Below are positions 8,343 to 16,938 of a stretch of 64,000 nucleotides of DNA, in pieces (within the stretch, counting starts at the first letter, position 1; every line of letters starts with the position of its first letter). The stretch comes from Pseudoclavibacter sp. RFBB5 (lineage in GTDB: Bacteria > Actinomycetota > Actinomycetes > Actinomycetales > Microbacteriaceae): the NCBI RefSeq assembly GCF_002931555.1, contig NZ_PSTZ01000011.1:62001-126000 (forward strand), written 5' to 3'. Made by a program: the position numbers and the translations under genes. Below the pieces are notes generated by a model. It was not told the DNA's origin. It did not search any database and was given only the letters and a program-made list of their open reading frames with translations.

Positions 8343-9203
8343 CTACCGGGTGAGGAACTCGACGGCGACCGGCGCGAACTGGTGGTGGTACTGGAAGATG
8401 CCGCCGTGGCCCGAGTCGGAGTAGATGACGAGCTCGGAGCCGGAGATGCGCCTGTGCAGGTCGTTGGAGAGCACCGATGGCACCATGCGGTCGTTGTCAC
8501 CGTTGGCGATGAGGGTCGACTGCCTGACCTTCGAGAGGTCGGAGGGCGCGGAACGGCCGTAGCGCTGGATGGCCCCCAGCTGCGTCTGGAACGCCTTCAG
8601 GCTGATCGACGTGTCGCGGTCGACCGTGCGCTCGGACAGCCGGGCGACGAACGCTTTCGCGGCCCGCTTGCCGCGATCGTCGCGGTTGAAGAAGAGGAAC
8701 TCCTTGATGTCGGAGCGGGTGAGGATCGAGCGGACGAGGTCGAGGTAGGTGACACCGACGACCTTGTCCATGTCCTTGCCGCCGCGCGGACCGGTGCCCG
8801 TGAGCACGAGCCGGCGCACGAGGTCGGGGTGCTTGACGACGAGGTCCTGCGCGATCATCCCTCCCATGGAGAAGGAGAAGATGTCGATTCTGTCGTAGCC
8901 GAGGGCGGTGATGAACTCGTACGCGTGGTCGGCGGCTTCCTCGATGGTTCTCGGGACGGCTCCCGTTGAGGCGCCGACGCCCCGCTGGTCGAAGGTGATG
9001 ACGTGGCGCTTCTGTGCGATGGGGTCGACGATGCGGGGGTCCCAGTTGTCGAGCGTGGCCGCGAGGTGCACGAAGAAGATGACGGGGATGTCTTCCCTCG
9101 GGCCCAGCTCACGGTAGGCGTAGCTGATGCCGCCCACGGTGATGCTCTTCGCCGGGGCGAGCGCGTACGAGGTGACGACGGGCTCATTGGATGCGGTGCT
9201 CAT
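8343..9203 (-). CDS. Alpha/beta hydrolase
   Basis: 286 residues of the alpha/beta hydrolase-1 family. Seen: oxyanion-side VHLAATLDNWDPRIVD, FDQRGVGAST, nucleophile elbow FSMGG (Ser112), acid in NGDNDRMVP and His in SDSGHGGIF near the C-terminus. The HG motif before the nucleophile reads HL rather than HG, as in a subset of these enzymes. No signal peptide. Start ATG 9203 gives MSTASNEPV; the longer frame is read-through of the upstream gap. It lies 46 bp behind the oxidoreductase gene on the same strand and is probably co-transcribed with it. Substrate unknown. Confidence 0.88.
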   Translation of the reverse strand: MSTASNEPVVTSYALAPAKSITVGGISYAYRELGPREDIPVIFFVHLAATLDNWDPRIVDPIAQKRHVITFDQRGVGASTGAVPRTIEEAADHAYEFITALGYDRIDIFSFSMGGMIAQDLVVKHPDLVRRLVLTGTGPRGGKDMDKVVGVTYLDLVRSILTRSDIKEFLFFNRDDRGKRAAKAFVARLSERTVDRDTSISLKAFQTQLGAIQRYGRSAPSDLSKVRQSTLIANGDNDRMVPSVLSNDLHRRISGSELVIYSDSGHGGIFQYHHQFAPVAVEFLTR

Positions 9204-9249
9204 GGTGTTCTCTCTTGAATCTCGACGAAGGCGGTGCGGACGGCACTCG

Positions 9250-10245
9250 CTACGGGATACTGACGACCGTTTTGCCGCGAATGCCGCCGCCTCCCAGCGA
9301 CTCGAGCGCCTGCACAGTCCCGTCAAAGGGGAAGACTCGTCCCACGACGGGTTTGATCGCTCCGCTCTCGACGAGCGCCGAGATCTCCCGCAGCTGCTCA
9401 CCACTCGCTCTCATGAAGAGGAAGCGGTACTCGACGCCGAGGCGTTTCGCCTGCTTGCGCACCTTGCCGCTGAGCCCGGCAATCGCGAGGCGCAGCACGG
9501 GGTTCAGGCCCGCGCTTCGGGCAAAGTCCGGGGTGGGCGGACCTGAGATCCCGACGGCGATCCCGCCTGGCTTCAGGATGCGGAGCGACTTCTCGAGGTT
9601 CTCGCCGCCGAGGCTGTCGAGCACGAAGTCGTAGCCGCTGAGCAGCTGCTCGAAGTCCTCGTTGCGGTAGTCGATCGTGTCGTCAGCGCCGAGGCCACGG
9701 ACGAACTCGGCGTTGGCCGCGCTCGCCGTGGTGGCGACCTCGGCACCGAGGTGCTTGGCGAGCTGGATCGCGATGGACCCGACGCCGCCTGCTCCGGCGT
9801 GGATCAGGACCTTCTGCCCGGGCTGCACCCGACCGATCTCGACGAGCGCCTGCCAGGCGGTGAGGGCGACGAGCGGGAGCGAGCCCGCCTCATCCATGGA
9901 GATGGACGACGGCTTCGGCGCCACATCCGCCTCATCGATGGCGATGCGCTCGGCGAACGTGCCGATGCGGTGGTCGCGGGGTCTCGCGTAGACCTCGTCG
10001 CCAGGCCGGAACGCGCGGACGGCGCCGCCGACGCGGAGGACCGTTCCGGCGACGTCGTGGCCGAGGGTCAGCGGCAGCTTGTACGGCAGGATCTGCGTGA
10101 ACTCGCCGATGCGGATCTTCTCGTCGAGCTGATTCACGCCGGCGGCCTGCACCTGGACAAGCACATCGTGGTCGCCGACGACCGGTTCGGCGACGTCAGC
10201 CTCGCGCAGCGGCGTCTTGTACTTGGAGAGGGTGAACGCTCGCAT
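9250..10245 (-). CDS. Zinc-free MDR NADP-dependent oxidoreductase (quinone oxidoreductase-like)
   Basis: 331 residues, medium-chain dehydrogenase/reductase. GroES-like N-terminal half (LPLTLGHDVAGTVLRVG), then the NADPH-binding AGAGGVGSIAIQLAKHLGAEV and TIDYRNEDF. There are no Cys ligands for either zinc and the usual GHE reads GHD, so it belongs with quinone oxidoreductase/enoyl-reductase-like members. Start ATG 10245 gives MRAFTLSKYKTPL, the family N-terminus. First gene of a two-gene unit with the hydrolase. Its promoter overlaps half-sites identical to those at the neighbouring tetR gene. Confidence 0.9.
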   Translation of the reverse strand: MRAFTLSKYKTPLREADVAEPVVGDHDVLVQVQAAGVNQLDEKIRIGEFTQILPYKLPLTLGHDVAGTVLRVGGAVRAFRPGDEVYARPRDHRIGTFAERIAIDEADVAPKPSSISMDEAGSLPLVALTAWQALVEIGRVQPGQKVLIHAGAGGVGSIAIQLAKHLGAEVATTASAANAEFVRGLGADDTIDYRNEDFEQLLSGYDFVLDSLGGENLEKSLRILKPGGIAVGISGPPTPDFARSAGLNPVLRLAIAGLSGKVRKQAKRLGVEYRFLFMRASGEQLREISALVESGAIKPVVGRVFPFDGTVQALESLGGGGIRGKTVVSIP

Positions 10246-10302
10246 GGGTGAGGCTCCGGATTCGAGATCGCGTCGGTGAATCGCTCGACATCTGCCGAGC
10301 GT

Positions 10303-10336
10303 ACTCAATCCTGAGTCGACTCAGTTATTTTGTCAA
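10303..10336 (-). promoter_or_regulatory. Promoter with overlapping TetR-type half-sites
   Basis: On the minus strand a perfect -35 TTGACA (10331-10336), 17-bp spacing and a weak -10 CAGGAT (10308-10313). Across it lie ACTCA-ATCC-TGAGT (10303-10316) and the 12-bp palindrome TGAGTCGACTCA (10312-10323), followed by GTTAT as at 7423-7427. A repressor bound here would block RNA polymerase directly. Confidence 0.68.
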
Positions 10337-10383
10337 GAGCTTCGTCCGAGGCGGCGATCGACAGACACCTGCGCACGAACCCC

Positions 10384-10830
10384 CTAGAGACGCCCGCCCC
10401 TCCGCGCCACGACGATCAGCACGACGACCGCCACGCACATCGTTCCGAGCACCGTCGCGGCGACCAGGACAGCCATGGCGAGCGTCCCACCCGTGGCGAT
10501 GGCCCCAACCCCGATCGCGGTGCCCGCCTGCAGTGCGTAGGCGATGACGTAGAGCAGCGACAGGCTCGCGCCTCGGTGATGCGCGGGCGCGAGCCGGTTG
10601 ATGAGGCCGAGCCCGCCCGTGAATGCGAGTGCGTAGGCGACGCCTCCGACGAGGCACCAACCGAAGAACAGCGGCAAGGAGCCGAACACGCTCGCCGCGG
10701 CCATGAGCACAAGACTGAGCAGAGTCACGATGGCGCCGGCCAGCACGGATGCCTGCGCCGAGATCCGGGAGAGGAGCAGGCCCGTGACGCCGATCGTCGC
10801 CGAGGAGCAGGCCCTCCCGCTGGGCCACCC
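10384..10830 (-). pseudogene. C-terminal remnant of an MFS transporter
   Basis: About 145 residues with five hydrophobic helices and typical MFS second-half sequence (GVTGLLLSRISAQ, LPLFFGWCLVGGVAYALAFTGGL, NRLAPAHHRGASLSLLYVIAYALQAGTAIGVG). The first half of the transporter is missing: the frame runs upstream into sequence belonging to the neighbouring unknown gene, which stops at 10835. A normal MFS protein is about 400 residues. Best read as a gene truncated by a deletion or rearrangement with its breakpoint near 10800-10835. Confidence 0.7.
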
Positions 10831-10834
10831 GGTC

Positions 10835-11524
10835 TCACCGGTCTCGCCGCTCCCCTCCCGCTCGCGCCGTGCGCACCGCGGAGGCCCAGGCTTCCGCGTC
10901 GATGAGCAGCAGTTGCGCGTTGAGGTCACCCCGCGGACGAGAAGGAGCGGGCACCGCGACGGCACCGGGGACACCTCCCTGAGCCTTCTCGAGACGCAGC
11001 TGCCGCATCACGAGGTTGTACCTGGTCACGTAGGGCTCGGTGGAGGTGAATCCGGGATAGTGCTCGTTGTGCGCGGCGGCGTAGGTCGCTTGGAAGACGC
11101 GTTCCATTCGGATCTGAAGGGACTCCTCAACGCTCATCGGCCAGCACTCGATGCCTTCGATGTCCGCGAGCAGCGAGACGTCGTCCCGATGCAGAGCCAG
11201 TTCGGCCGGCCTCGCCGCTGCTGCCTCTCCGTACTGGACTCGCCAGCCATCATCCACCCGCGCGATCCGTATTGGTGCCAGCCACGGAGTCGCCTCTGGC
11301 TCGCTCAACTTCGCCCGGTCTCGGGCCACCGCGGCAGGCACTGGGGGTCGCCGACCGTACCCATGGGGTGCCGTCGGCGGCCAGAAGAACTCCATCGGCT
11401 GGTCCTCATCGACCCAGGGGTCCGTGACCGCCCAACCCCGCGCGAGCAGCGCGACCTGGACCTCCTGGCCCATCTGCCGCACCGTTTCACGCAAGTTGCC
11501 CGCGTCCCCGTCAAAAAGACCCAT
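10835..11524 (-). CDS. Hypothetical protein, 229 residues
   Basis: I do not recognise a family. The N-terminus MGLFDGDAGNLRETVRQMGQEVQVALLARGW is an amphipathic helix; the middle has an acidic tract (HRDDVSLLADIEGIECWPMSVEESLQIRME) and the end is Arg-rich. No signal peptide or membrane segment. Start ATG 11524 lies 23 bp after the stop of the preceding unknown gene, so the two form a pair. It ends against the broken MFS gene, so its own 3' end may also have been altered by that event. Confidence 0.55.
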   Translation of the reverse strand: MGLFDGDAGNLRETVRQMGQEVQVALLARGWAVTDPWVDEDQPMEFFWPPTAPHGYGRRPPVPAAVARDRAKLSEPEATPWLAPIRIARVDDGWRVQYGEAAAARPAELALHRDDVSLLADIEGIECWPMSVEESLQIRMERVFQATYAAAHNEHYPGFTSTEPYVTRYNLVMRQLRLEKAQGGVPGAVAVPAPSRPRGDLNAQLLLIDAEAWASAVRTARAGGERRDR

Positions 11525-11547
11525 CGCACTCCACCGCCCCGTTCATG

Positions 11548-11940
11548 TCAGCTTTGATCCCACTCCTTGACGACGACGATCGTCCCCGGCGCCAGCGCCC
11601 GCAACTCCGCAACCCGGGTCGCCGTGTCGACCGGGCCACCTTCCAGCGTGAGCTCTCGGATCGCCTGACGCTCAGCTCGCAGGTAGAGATCGATGAGCCC
11701 CTCAACGGCGAGCTCGTACCGCGTCGGATAGCCATCACCGCCGTGGGAGAGGACCGCCTCCCGCTCAGCAAGTCCTCGCCACGGATGCGGTGCATCGCAC
11801 CTGCACGTGCCGCCCAAGTCACGCCCCTCACACGCCGAGTTGTCCTGGACCGAAACCATGTCCTGACTGCTCCAACCAGGCAGGCTGCGCTGAGTGCCGT
11901 CAGCATCCGTCCAGTGCAGGTAGGTGTGAACCCCGAGCAT
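11548..11940 (-). CDS. Hypothetical protein, 130 residues
   Basis: Not recognised. MLGVHTYLHWTDADGTQRSLPGW opens a small soluble protein with a Cys pair in GTCRCD (plus an earlier Cys in SACEGRD), a central Arg/Glu-rich helix (LYLRAERQAIREL) and a C-terminal strand GTIVVVKEWDQS. The Cys residues could form a small metal site, but that is a guess. Start ATG 11940 is set by AAAGGAG 5 bp upstream. First gene of a pair with the 229-residue unknown. Confidence 0.6.
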   Translation of the reverse strand: MLGVHTYLHWTDADGTQRSLPGWSSQDMVSVQDNSACEGRDLGGTCRCDAPHPWRGLAEREAVLSHGGDGYPTRYELAVEGLIDLYLRAERQAIRELTLEGGPVDTATRVAELRALAPGTIVVVKEWDQS

Positions 11941-12009
11941 GGTCGCTCCTTTCGATTGGCTGTCGCCAGTATGTTCCCAGCCGCCGACATTCTGAGCTCG
12001 GCGCTGTGC

Positions 12010-12042
12010 GCTCATCCAGGGATCGGGAATCCCTGGATGAGC
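12010..12042. repeat. Perfect 14-bp inverted repeat in a divergent promoter region
   Basis: GCTCATCCAGGGAT (12010-12023), five-base spacer, ATCCCTGGATGAGC (12029-12042). It lies between the unknown gene pair (minus) and the SDR gene (plus), where a terminator is not expected, so an operator or a relic of rearrangement is more likely. The rest of the 213-base gap holds nothing I can name. Confidence 0.6.
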
Positions 12043-12153
12043 GAGTCCTGAATCGAAGAACATCGAAGCATCACACTGGTTCCAGCAACCAGACTGCAGA
12101 TTCGCTTCATCACCACTCGCGAGCTTGGCGCCCGCACAATTCAGGAGAATCCC

Positions 12154-13089
12154 GTGCCGAAGAACATCGACATCCAGGTCCCGTCCCTCAACGGCAAGCT
12201 CGCCCTCGTCACGGGCGCTAGCGACGGCATCGGCTTCCACATCGCTGGCCGCCTCGCCCGCGCTGGCGCCGAAGTGATCATGCCCGTGCGCAACCGCGAC
12301 AAGGGCGAGAAGGCCGTCGCGCGCATCCGGGCCTCGAACCCGAGCGCGAAGCTCGAGCTGCGCGACCTCGACCTCTCATCGCTGACATCGGTCGCCGCCC
12401 TCACGGGGGAGCTCGTCACCGAGAGACGCCCCATCAACATCCTCATCAACAACGCCGGGGTCATGACGCCGCCAGAGCGTCGCGCGACGAGCGACGGCTT
12501 CGAGCTGCAGTTCGGCACCAACCACCTCGGCCACTTCGCGCTCACCACCGGCCTCCTCCCCCGTCTCAAGGAGGGCAGAGCGCACGTCACCACGCAGATC
12601 AGCGTCGCCGCCAACCAGGGCGCTGTGAACTGGGACGACCTCAACTGGGAGCGCAGCTACAGCAGCATGCGCTCGTACAGCTCGTCGAAGATCGCCACCG
12701 GCCTGCTCGGGATGCACCTGCACCGCCTCAGCGAGGCGAACGACTGGGGCATCACGAGCAACCTCTCGCACCCCGGCATCTCCCCCACGAACCTCCTCGC
12801 GGCGCAGCCCGGCATGGGCCGCGCCAGCGACACCACCGAGGTGAAGGTCATCCGCGTGCTCTCGCGCATCGGCCTCGCTGGCACCCCGCAGAGCGCCGCC
12901 CTCCCCGCGATCCTCGCGGCCACCAGCCCGGAGGCGAAGGGTGGGCGCCTGTATGGGCCGAAGGGACCCGGCCACATCGGCGGCCGCCCCGCCGAGCAGA
13001 AGCTCTACTCGCGAGTCACGAGCGAGGCGGATGCGCGCCGCCTGTGGGAGCTGTCCGAGCAGCTCGTCGCCGAGCACGCGACCCGTTAG
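12154..13089 (+). CDS. SDR family oxidoreductase (retinol-dehydrogenase-like)
   Basis: 311 residues, classical SDR of the longer retinol-dehydrogenase/protochlorophyllide-reductase-like group. TGASDGIG at residues 20-27, [20 protein letters not shown], a Ser in QISVAAN and the catalytic pair in YSSSK. The GTG start at 12154 is preceded by CAGGAG at good distance. Cytoplasmic. The XRE/MmyB-like regulator gene begins 9 bp after its stop; such regulators commonly sit beside and control SDR genes, so this pair is probably one unit. Substrate unknown. Confidence 0.88.
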   Translation: MPKNIDIQVPSLNGKLALVTGASDGIGFHIAGRLARAGAEVIMPVRNRDKGEKAVARIRASNPSAKLELRDLDLSSLTSVAALTGELVTERRPINILINNAGVMTPPERRATSDGFELQFGTNHLGHFALTTGLLPRLKEGRAHVTTQISVAANQGAVNWDDLNWERSYSSMRSYSSSKIATGLLGMHLHRLSEANDWGITSNLSHPGISPTNLLAAQPGMGRASDTTEVKVIRVLSRIGLAGTPQSAALPAILAATSPEAKGGRLYGPKGPGHIGGRPAEQKLYSRVTSEADARRLWELSEQLVAEHATR

Positions 13090-13098
13090 CCTCGCGTC

Positions 13099-13944
13099 AT
13101 GGACAGAGCCCAGCTTGCCGACTTCCTCCGCAGCCGCCGCGAGGCGCTGCAGCCGGACGACGTCGGCCTGGCGAAGGGGCCCCGCCGGCGCACGGCGGGC
13201 CTGCGGCGCGAGGAGGTCGCGGCGCTCAGCGACATGTCGGTCGACTACTACAGCCGACTCGAGCAGAGCCGCGGCCCGCAGCCGTCCGAGCAGATGCTCG
13301 CCGCGATCGCCCGCGGTCTGCGCCTCACCGTGGCGGAGCGCGACCACCTCTTCCACCTCGCCGGCCACCAGCCGCCGAAGCGCACGATCAGCGGCGAGCA
13401 CGTCGCGCCGGGGCTCATGCGCATCCTCGACCGGCTCGCCGACACCCCAGCCCAGGTCATGACGGCCATGGGCGAGACGCTCGTGCAGACGCCAGCGGCG
13501 CGGGCGCTGTTCGGCGACGAGACCCGCTTCACCGGCAACGCCCGCAGCGTCGTCTACCGCTGGTTCACCGACCCCGGCGCCCGCCACGTCTACCCGGAAA
13601 GCGACCATGACAAGCTGTCGCGCGCCTTCGCCGCGGATGCCCGTGGCTTCGCGGCCCAGCAGGGTCCTGACTCTCGCGCCCAGCGGGTCATCGACGCCCT
13701 CCTCGCGGTAAGCCCGGAGTTCGCCGAGATCTGGGCCGACCACGAGATCAATGCGATGCACGAGCTCGAGAAGCGCGTGCAGCATCCCGAGACCGGGGTG
13801 ATCACCGTGCAGTGCCAGTTCCTCGTCGACCCCACGCAGGGCCAGACCCTGCTGGTGCTCACGGCGACGCCCGGCACCGAGAGCTACGACAGGCTGCAGC
13901 TGCTCTCCGTGCTCGGCACCCAGCGCCTGACCGCGGACGCCTGA
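13099..13944 (+). CDS. XRE family regulator with MmyB-like ligand domain
   Basis: 281 residues. N-terminal helix-turn-helix (LADFLRSRREAL, GLRREEVAALSDMSVDYYSRLEQSRG, about residues 4-60), then the MmyB-like sensor domain with HLFHLAGH, VQTPAARALFGD and GVITVQCQFLVDP. Members usually regulate an adjacent SDR gene, here the one ending at 13089 on the same strand. ATG 13099 gives the conserved N-terminus. Ligand unknown. Confidence 0.88.
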   Translation: MDRAQLADFLRSRREALQPDDVGLAKGPRRRTAGLRREEVAALSDMSVDYYSRLEQSRGPQPSEQMLAAIARGLRLTVAERDHLFHLAGHQPPKRTISGEHVAPGLMRILDRLADTPAQVMTAMGETLVQTPAARALFGDETRFTGNARSVVYRWFTDPGARHVYPESDHDKLSRAFAADARGFAAQQGPDSRAQRVIDALLAVSPEFAEIWADHEINAMHELEKRVQHPETGVITVQCQFLVDPTQGQTLLVLTATPGTESYDRLQLLSVLGTQRLTADA

Positions 13945-13977
13945 CGCCCAGGTCGGGGACCCCGCGGCCGCTTCGAC

Positions 13978-14628
13978 TCAGCCGTCACCCCACGGCTGCC
14001 CGTAGCGATCGACGAGTTCCTGCACCTCGTCGTCGGTGAGCGGGCGCAGGTCTTCCCGCCCTCCGACCAGAAGCCGGGTGCGCGCGGCTTCCTCGATCTC
14101 GATGGCGCGGTCGACCGCCTGCGCCACCGTGATTCCACTGACGATGGATCCGTGATTCTGCAGCAGCGCGCCATGGAACGAGAGCGCACCCGCCCGCACG
14201 GCCGCGGCCTGCGCCGGGTCCCCCGGCGCCGCATACGGCACGAGCGGCACGTTGCCCACGCGCATCAGGAGGTACGGCGTGATCGGCTGGAGGGCGCTGT
14301 GCGCGCGCCAAGGCGCGAGGCAGGACGCAGCCACCGCGTTCGGCGAGTGGAGATGGACGACGCACGTCGCAGCGGGGTTCCGCGCGTACATGGCGAGGTG
14401 CAGGGGTGCTTCCTTCGTCGCCGTCGGCCCCTGCGGATCGAGAGGCTCACCGTCGACGCTCACACGCGCGAACGCGGCCCGTTCGAGGGTGCCGAGCGTC
14501 GTACCGCTCGCGCTCATCCAGATCTCGTTCCCTAACCGCACCGACACGTTGCCGGAGCTCCCCGGTGAGAGCCCCATCTCCGCGAGAAGACGCCCCGCTT
14601 CGATCAGCTCATCGACGAGATCGCTCAT
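13978..14628 (-). CDS. otnC: Class II aldolase/adducin protein, probable 3-oxo-tetronate 4-phosphate decarboxylase
   Basis: 216 residues. GNVSVRLGNEIWMSASGTTLG, the zinc-ligand HLHSPNAVAASCLA and the later NHGSIVSG are class II aldolase/adducin landmarks. Its ATG overlaps the stop of the kinase gene (ATGA). In the four-carbon sugar-acid pathway OtnC splits 3-oxo-tetronate 4-phosphate into dihydroxyacetone phosphate and CO2, and OtnC is normally encoded beside OtnK, as here. The pair gives good support; another phosphorylated sugar acid as substrate is possible. Confidence 0.78.
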   Translation of the reverse strand: MSDLVDELIEAGRLLAEMGLSPGSSGNVSVRLGNEIWMSASGTTLGTLERAAFARVSVDGEPLDPQGPTATKEAPLHLAMYARNPAATCVVHLHSPNAVAASCLAPWRAHSALQPITPYLLMRVGNVPLVPYAAPGDPAQAAAVRAGALSFHGALLQNHGSIVSGITVAQAVDRAIEIEEAARTRLLVGGREDLRPLTDDEVQELVDRYGQPWGDG

Positions 14629-15875
14629 GCGAGCCTCTCCCAAGCGCTGGAGAAGAGATCGACGTCGCCGAAGTTCCCGGACTTCAGCACCAGGTTCAGC
14701 TCCGGCGCCGACCGACGGCGCGCGCGGAGCCAGGAGACGCCCGGGCTGAGGAGTTGCCCGACCTCGAGCACGGAGACCCCCAGCCCCTGAGCGACGCTGC
14801 CGGAGGTCTCACCCCCTGCGACGATGAACTGCGAGGCGCCGGCATCTGCCAGGCGGGGCGCGAGACGCGAGTAGAGGGTCTCGATGAGCTCCGATGCACG
14901 AGGCGAGGCAGCCCGTCCCGCCGCCACGTCGCGGGCGTCACCGACCGAGTACAGCATGACCGGCCGGTCCGGGTCATCCGCCCAGCGCTCGACGAACCAG
15001 TCGAGGAGGCGCTGCTCTTCCCCAGCCATGTCGTCGACCAGCGTGCGAACATCGAGCTTCCGGCTCGACATGGTGCGACGCGCATCCTGCACCTGCGCCT
15101 GCGTCGCAGTGGATGCGCTGCCCGCGAGCACGACGCGCCTGCCCGGGATAGCCGCGAGATCGCTTGGGGCCACCTGCTTCGCTTCGACCCCGAGCGCCAG
15201 CCCGGACCCGCCGGTGACGAGCGGATCGCCACCCGTCGCCGTCGCGATGGTTCGGAGGTCGGCGCCGTCGATCGAGTCGACGACGACGTACCGCGCACCA
15301 CTTGCGTCCGCCGCATCGATGGCCGCGCGCAGCGCAACCGACCCGCGCCGGACGACATCGATGTGGACCTCCGCCACAGCGTGTGACGTCTGCGCGGCGA
15401 GGAGCGTCGAGACGCGTGAGTCCCACATGGGATTCAGCGGATGATCTCTCATCGAACTGCGGTCGAGCGGATCGTTCCCGACGAACAGATGCCCCTTGTA
15501 CACGGTGCGACCCGCGTCCGGGAAGCCAGGGACGACAACCGCGGTCCTCGCCCCCGTCTCCTCAAGCAGTGCGTCGGCGATGGGGCCGATGTTGCCCTCA
15601 GGCGTCGAGTCGAACGTCGAGCAGTACTTGTCGTAGACCTGCGTGCACCCGAGCTCCCGCAGCACAGCAGCGGCCTCGCGCACCGTAGCGACAGCCTCCT
15701 CCGCTGGTACCGACCGGATCTTCAGGGCGATCACGACGGCGGCGTGCGTGCGAAGCGCATCGAGCCCATCGGCCTCCGGGACGCCGAGCACCACGGCAGT
15801 CGAGAGCCCACGTGAGCGCCAGTTGCCGGCCAGGTCGGTGGCCCCGGTGAAATCATCGGCAATCGCTCCCAGCAC
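14625..15875 (-). CDS. otnK: Four-carbon acid sugar kinase (OtnK/DUF1537 family)
   Basis: 416 residues, two-domain DUF1537-type kinase. N-terminal domain: GAIADDFTGATDLAGNW, YDKYCSTFDSTPEGNIGPIAD, VPGFPDAGRTVYKGHLFV. C-terminal nucleotide-binding domain: VLAGSASTATQAQV and FIVAGGETSGSVAQGL. Acts on a 3-oxo-tetronate or similar acid in the cytosol. GTG start at 15875 lies 2 bp after the dctP stop with GAGGGG upstream; in-frame extension is dctP sequence read in another frame. Fourth step of a TRAP-kinase-aldolase unit. Confidence 0.85.
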   Translation of the reverse strand: MLGAIADDFTGATDLAGNWRSRGLSTAVVLGVPEADGLDALRTHAAVVIALKIRSVPAEEAVATVREAAAVLRELGCTQVYDKYCSTFDSTPEGNIGPIADALLEETGARTAVVVPGFPDAGRTVYKGHLFVGNDPLDRSSMRDHPLNPMWDSRVSTLLAAQTSHAVAEVHIDVVRRGSVALRAAIDAADASGARYVVVDSIDGADLRTIATATGGDPLVTGGSGLALGVEAKQVAPSDLAAIPGRRVVLAGSASTATQAQVQDARRTMSSRKLDVRTLVDDMAGEEQRLLDWFVERWADDPDRPVMLYSVGDARDVAAGRAASPRASELIETLYSRLAPRLADAGASQFIVAGGETSGSVAQGLGVSVLEVGQLLSPGVSWLRARRRSAPELNLVLKSGNFGDVDLFSSAWERLA

Positions 15876-15877
15876 GG

Positions 15878-16894
15878 TCAGCCCCTCGCCTCGGCACTCG
15901 CGCGGATCTTCTCGACCCACTCCACCACCTGCGGATCGACGTGCTCGAGCACGTCGCTCGTCGCATCCGCCCACTCCGCTCGGTCGATCTCGTGGAACTC
16001 AACGCCGTTCTCTTCGAGGAAGGCGATGTTCGCGTCGCGCTCCTCGATGGAGGTCTGCTCGTACCAGTCAGAGACATCGGCGATCTCCGCGTCGACGATG
16101 TCGCGCAACTCAGCCGGCCAGCCCTGATAGGTCTCGGCCCAGACCTGGAAGTGGAAGTTGCCGTAGATGTGATTCGTCAGCGTGACGTTCGGCGCGACCT
16201 CGTAGAAGGAGTTGAACCGCACCACGTCGATGGGGTTCTCCTGCCCCTCCACCGCCCCCTGTTCGATGGCGGTGAACACCTCGCTCAACGCGAGCGGGGT
16301 CGGGCTGGCGCCGAGCGACTCCCACGTGTCCAGGTACGTCTGCTGCGTGGGAACACGGAGCTTCAGGCCCTGCGTGTCGGCGAGCTCGGCAACGGGTCGC
16401 TGGGTGTTGAGCACGCGCGCCCCTCGATACATCTGGCCGAGAAGCTGGAAGCCTGTGTCCTCGCGAATGGAGTCGAGGATCTCGTCGCCGAGCTCCCCCT
16501 CCCACACGTCGAGGAACTGCGCCTCGTCCTCGTAGAGGAACGGCACGCCTTCGATGGCTGCCAGATCCGTGTAGCGCTCGAGAGATCCCACGGATTCGAT
16601 GACGATGTCGACTGCCCCGTACTCGAGGCCCTCCTGCATGTCTTCCCAGCTGCCCAGCTGCGAGGCGGGATACACCTCGATCTCGATGCGCCCGTCGGAC
16701 GACTCCGCGACCTGCTCCGACAGCATGTTCGCAGCGCGATCCTGGAGGCTGCCGGCACCGTACGAGTGTCCGAGGCGCAGCAGCAGCTCCGGCTCGGAGG
16801 CCGAGGGGGCGACGGTGCATCCGCTGAGGATGAGGGCGGCACCGGCGAGGGCGACCGCACCTCGACGAAGCGACGCGCTGATTCCTTTACTCAC
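15878..16894 (-). CDS. dctP: TRAP transporter substrate-binding lipoprotein DctP
   Basis: 338 residues. Lipobox LILSGC with Cys26, then the DctP fold: LRLGHSYGAGSLQDRAANMLSEQVAESS, RIEIEVYPASQLG, GAVDIVIESVG, LKLRVPTQQTYLDTWESLGASPTPLALSEVFTAIEQGAVEGQENP (binding-site Arg in LRVP). GTG start at 16894 is set by AAAGGAG 8 bp upstream. The protein captures an acidic substrate outside the membrane for DctQM; the kinase and decarboxylase next door suggest a four-carbon sugar acid. Confidence 0.9.
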   Translation of the reverse strand: MSKGISASLRRGAVALAGAALILSGCTVAPSASEPELLLRLGHSYGAGSLQDRAANMLSEQVAESSDGRIEIEVYPASQLGSWEDMQEGLEYGAVDIVIESVGSLERYTDLAAIEGVPFLYEDEAQFLDVWEGELGDEILDSIREDTGFQLLGQMYRGARVLNTQRPVAELADTQGLKLRVPTQQTYLDTWESLGASPTPLALSEVFTAIEQGAVEGQENPIDVVRFNSFYEVAPNVTLTNHIYGNFHFQVWAETYQGWPAELRDIVDAEIADVSDWYEQTSIEERDANIAFLEENGVEFHEIDRAEWADATSDVLEHVDPQVVEWVEKIRASAEARG

Positions 16895-16938
16895 GAGGGG
16901 AACTCCTTTGGTGGTGGATGTCGCTGCACGCATCGGGA

